64,000 bases of DNA. Origin: Rehmannia glutinosa. Lineage: Eukaryota; Streptophyta; Magnoliopsida; Lamiales; Orobanchaceae. The stretch lies in the NCBI GenBank assembly GCA_016081115.2, contig JABTTQ020001097.1:186001-250000 (forward strand). The letters are read 5' to 3'. The notes beneath the pieces were generated by a model. The model did no database searches and was not told where the DNA came from. It saw nothing but the letters and a program-made list of their open reading frames with translations. This document shows, piece by piece, positions 62,973 through 64,000 of the stretch. Both the position numbers and the translations under genes were made by a program. Position 1 is the first letter of the stretch; each line of letters opens with the position of its first letter.

Positions 62973-63946
62973 AAGGGATAATTTCATTTTTGATACCCAA
63001 AATTTACCACCTTTTCGCTTTTGGTACCCAATGTTCTCACTTAATCAATTTTGGTACCCAATATTTTCCCATTTGATCAATTTTACTACAACCCGTTAAT
63101 TTGCCATCAACAAACGGTTCACCTGTTGTGGCAGGTGGAAACCGATTAAAATTAGTAAAAATGAAGAATAAAAAACCTTTTTACTAATTTTGGGTACCAA
63201 AAGCGAAAAGGTGGTAAATTTTGGGTATCAAAAACAAAATTATCCCTTATATATATATTAATAAATAAAAAATTTAATTTTTCTTTTTTTCTTCTCTTCC
63301 ACTTCGCCCTCTCTGTTTCATATTTTTCCCATTTTCTTCACCCAGCAATCGAAAACCTCTTTTAATTTGATTTTGGAGTTTTATGGAGTCCTAAATAGAA
63401 AAATCAAAACACTTTTTAAAACTTCGAAATATGTTTTAAAAAATTCTGGATTTTTTTTAAAAATTATCAAATTTTAATATCCCAATTATGGAATATTTTT
63501 AAGACTTTTAAATAAATTTTGGATTTTTTCAAAACAAATTTCAATATTTTATTAATTTTTATATTTTTTAAATAGTTTTTTAGTTTTTTTAAAAAAAATC
63601 AATGTTTTTACCCTTTTTGGATTTTTTTAGTCAATCAAATTTTTGGTTAATTTTTTCAAAATCTTATAGTTTACAGTTTTTAATCTATTTTTCAGAATTT
63701 TAGAAAATTTCTAGATTTTTAATTTTATATTGAATTCATTTTTTGAAATAGTTGTCAGATTTTTAACACAACTTTTAGTTATTTAAATAATATTTTATAT
63801 TTTTAAAACATCATTTATTTTTGAAAATAACTTTTTGGAAATAATATTGAATTTTTTTAGTTTAGAATTTAAAATATTTTAAATAATTCTGGGTACCAAA
63901 ACAGAAAAGATGGTAAATTTTGGATATCAAAAGTGAAATTATCCCT
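62973..63946. mobile_element. Nested inverted-repeat element
   Basis: The left arm (62973-63035, AAGGGATAATTTCATTTTTG then TTTACCACCTTTTCGCTTTT) is mirrored at 63190-63248 and again, less perfectly, at 63891-63946. An inner foldback of about 276 bp may lie inside a longer element, or the outer copy may be an adjacent end. No convincing target duplication was found. The stretch 63249-63890 is poly-A/T-rich like the core of the 45998 MULE. Confidence 0.65.
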
Positions 63947-64000
63947 AAAAAGAAACCACTTTTTACCTGCATGTTACGGGTTAGCCGTCGTTTTGGATGA

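Overview
The window is nuclear DNA from a flowering plant, most likely a eudicot. The evidence is intron-rich genes with plant-specific products (type I metacaspases, HCF173, an MBD8-like protein, UGT85-type glucosyltransferases), an intron-containing elongator tRNA-Met, an integrated pararetrovirus, and dense MITE, MULE, hAT, Helitron and Cassandra repeats. The two UGTs resemble the UGT85A group, which includes iridoid glucosyltransferases of asterids. That hints at an asterid such as a Lamiales species, but this is inference.

Layout. (1) 3.2-11.4 kb: a tandem pair of type I metacaspase genes, both on the minus strand. (2) 13.7-20.85 kb: one nearly genome-length, decayed Caulimoviridae copy with primer-binding site, small ORF, movement, capsid, protease/RT/RNase H and transactivator regions, a 35S-like promoter and a poly(A) signal. 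(3) 22.4-25.7 kb: a four-exon MBD8-like gene on the minus strand. (4) 26.1-31.0 kb: transposon remains, including a MULE with a 10-bp target-site duplication (TSD) and a GC-rich core, a Tourist-like element, a Cassandra solo LTR with embedded 5S sequence, and a palindromic repeat. (5) 31.9-37.2 kb: an intact 13-exon HCF173 gene on the plus strand. (6) 38.0-41.0 kb: tRNA-Met and a UGT85-type gene on the minus strand. (7) 41.3-59.2 kb: no protein genes seen, only MULEs, hAT MITEs, SINE-like units, a Helitron and a cluster of (TA)n-associated repeats. (8) 59.2-61.2 kb: a second, intact UGT85-type gene. (9) The remainder is AT-rich repeat DNA.

The genes do not form one pathway. The metacaspases are predicted cysteine proteases of cell-death and stress control, HCF173 is a chloroplast factor for psbA translation, the MBD protein is nuclear, and the UGTs glucosylate small molecules. 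The most consequential observation is that both metacaspases and the first UGT would be continuous but for single-base length differences in short homopolymers (five sites). HCF173, MBD8 and the second UGT read through cleanly. Either the assembly has homopolymer errors or three genes are recent pseudogenes. I found no convincing new biological system. The best leads are the frame breaks, the Cys-to-Ser change in the UGT motif, the repeat architecture around the viral promoter, and several well-bounded transposons.
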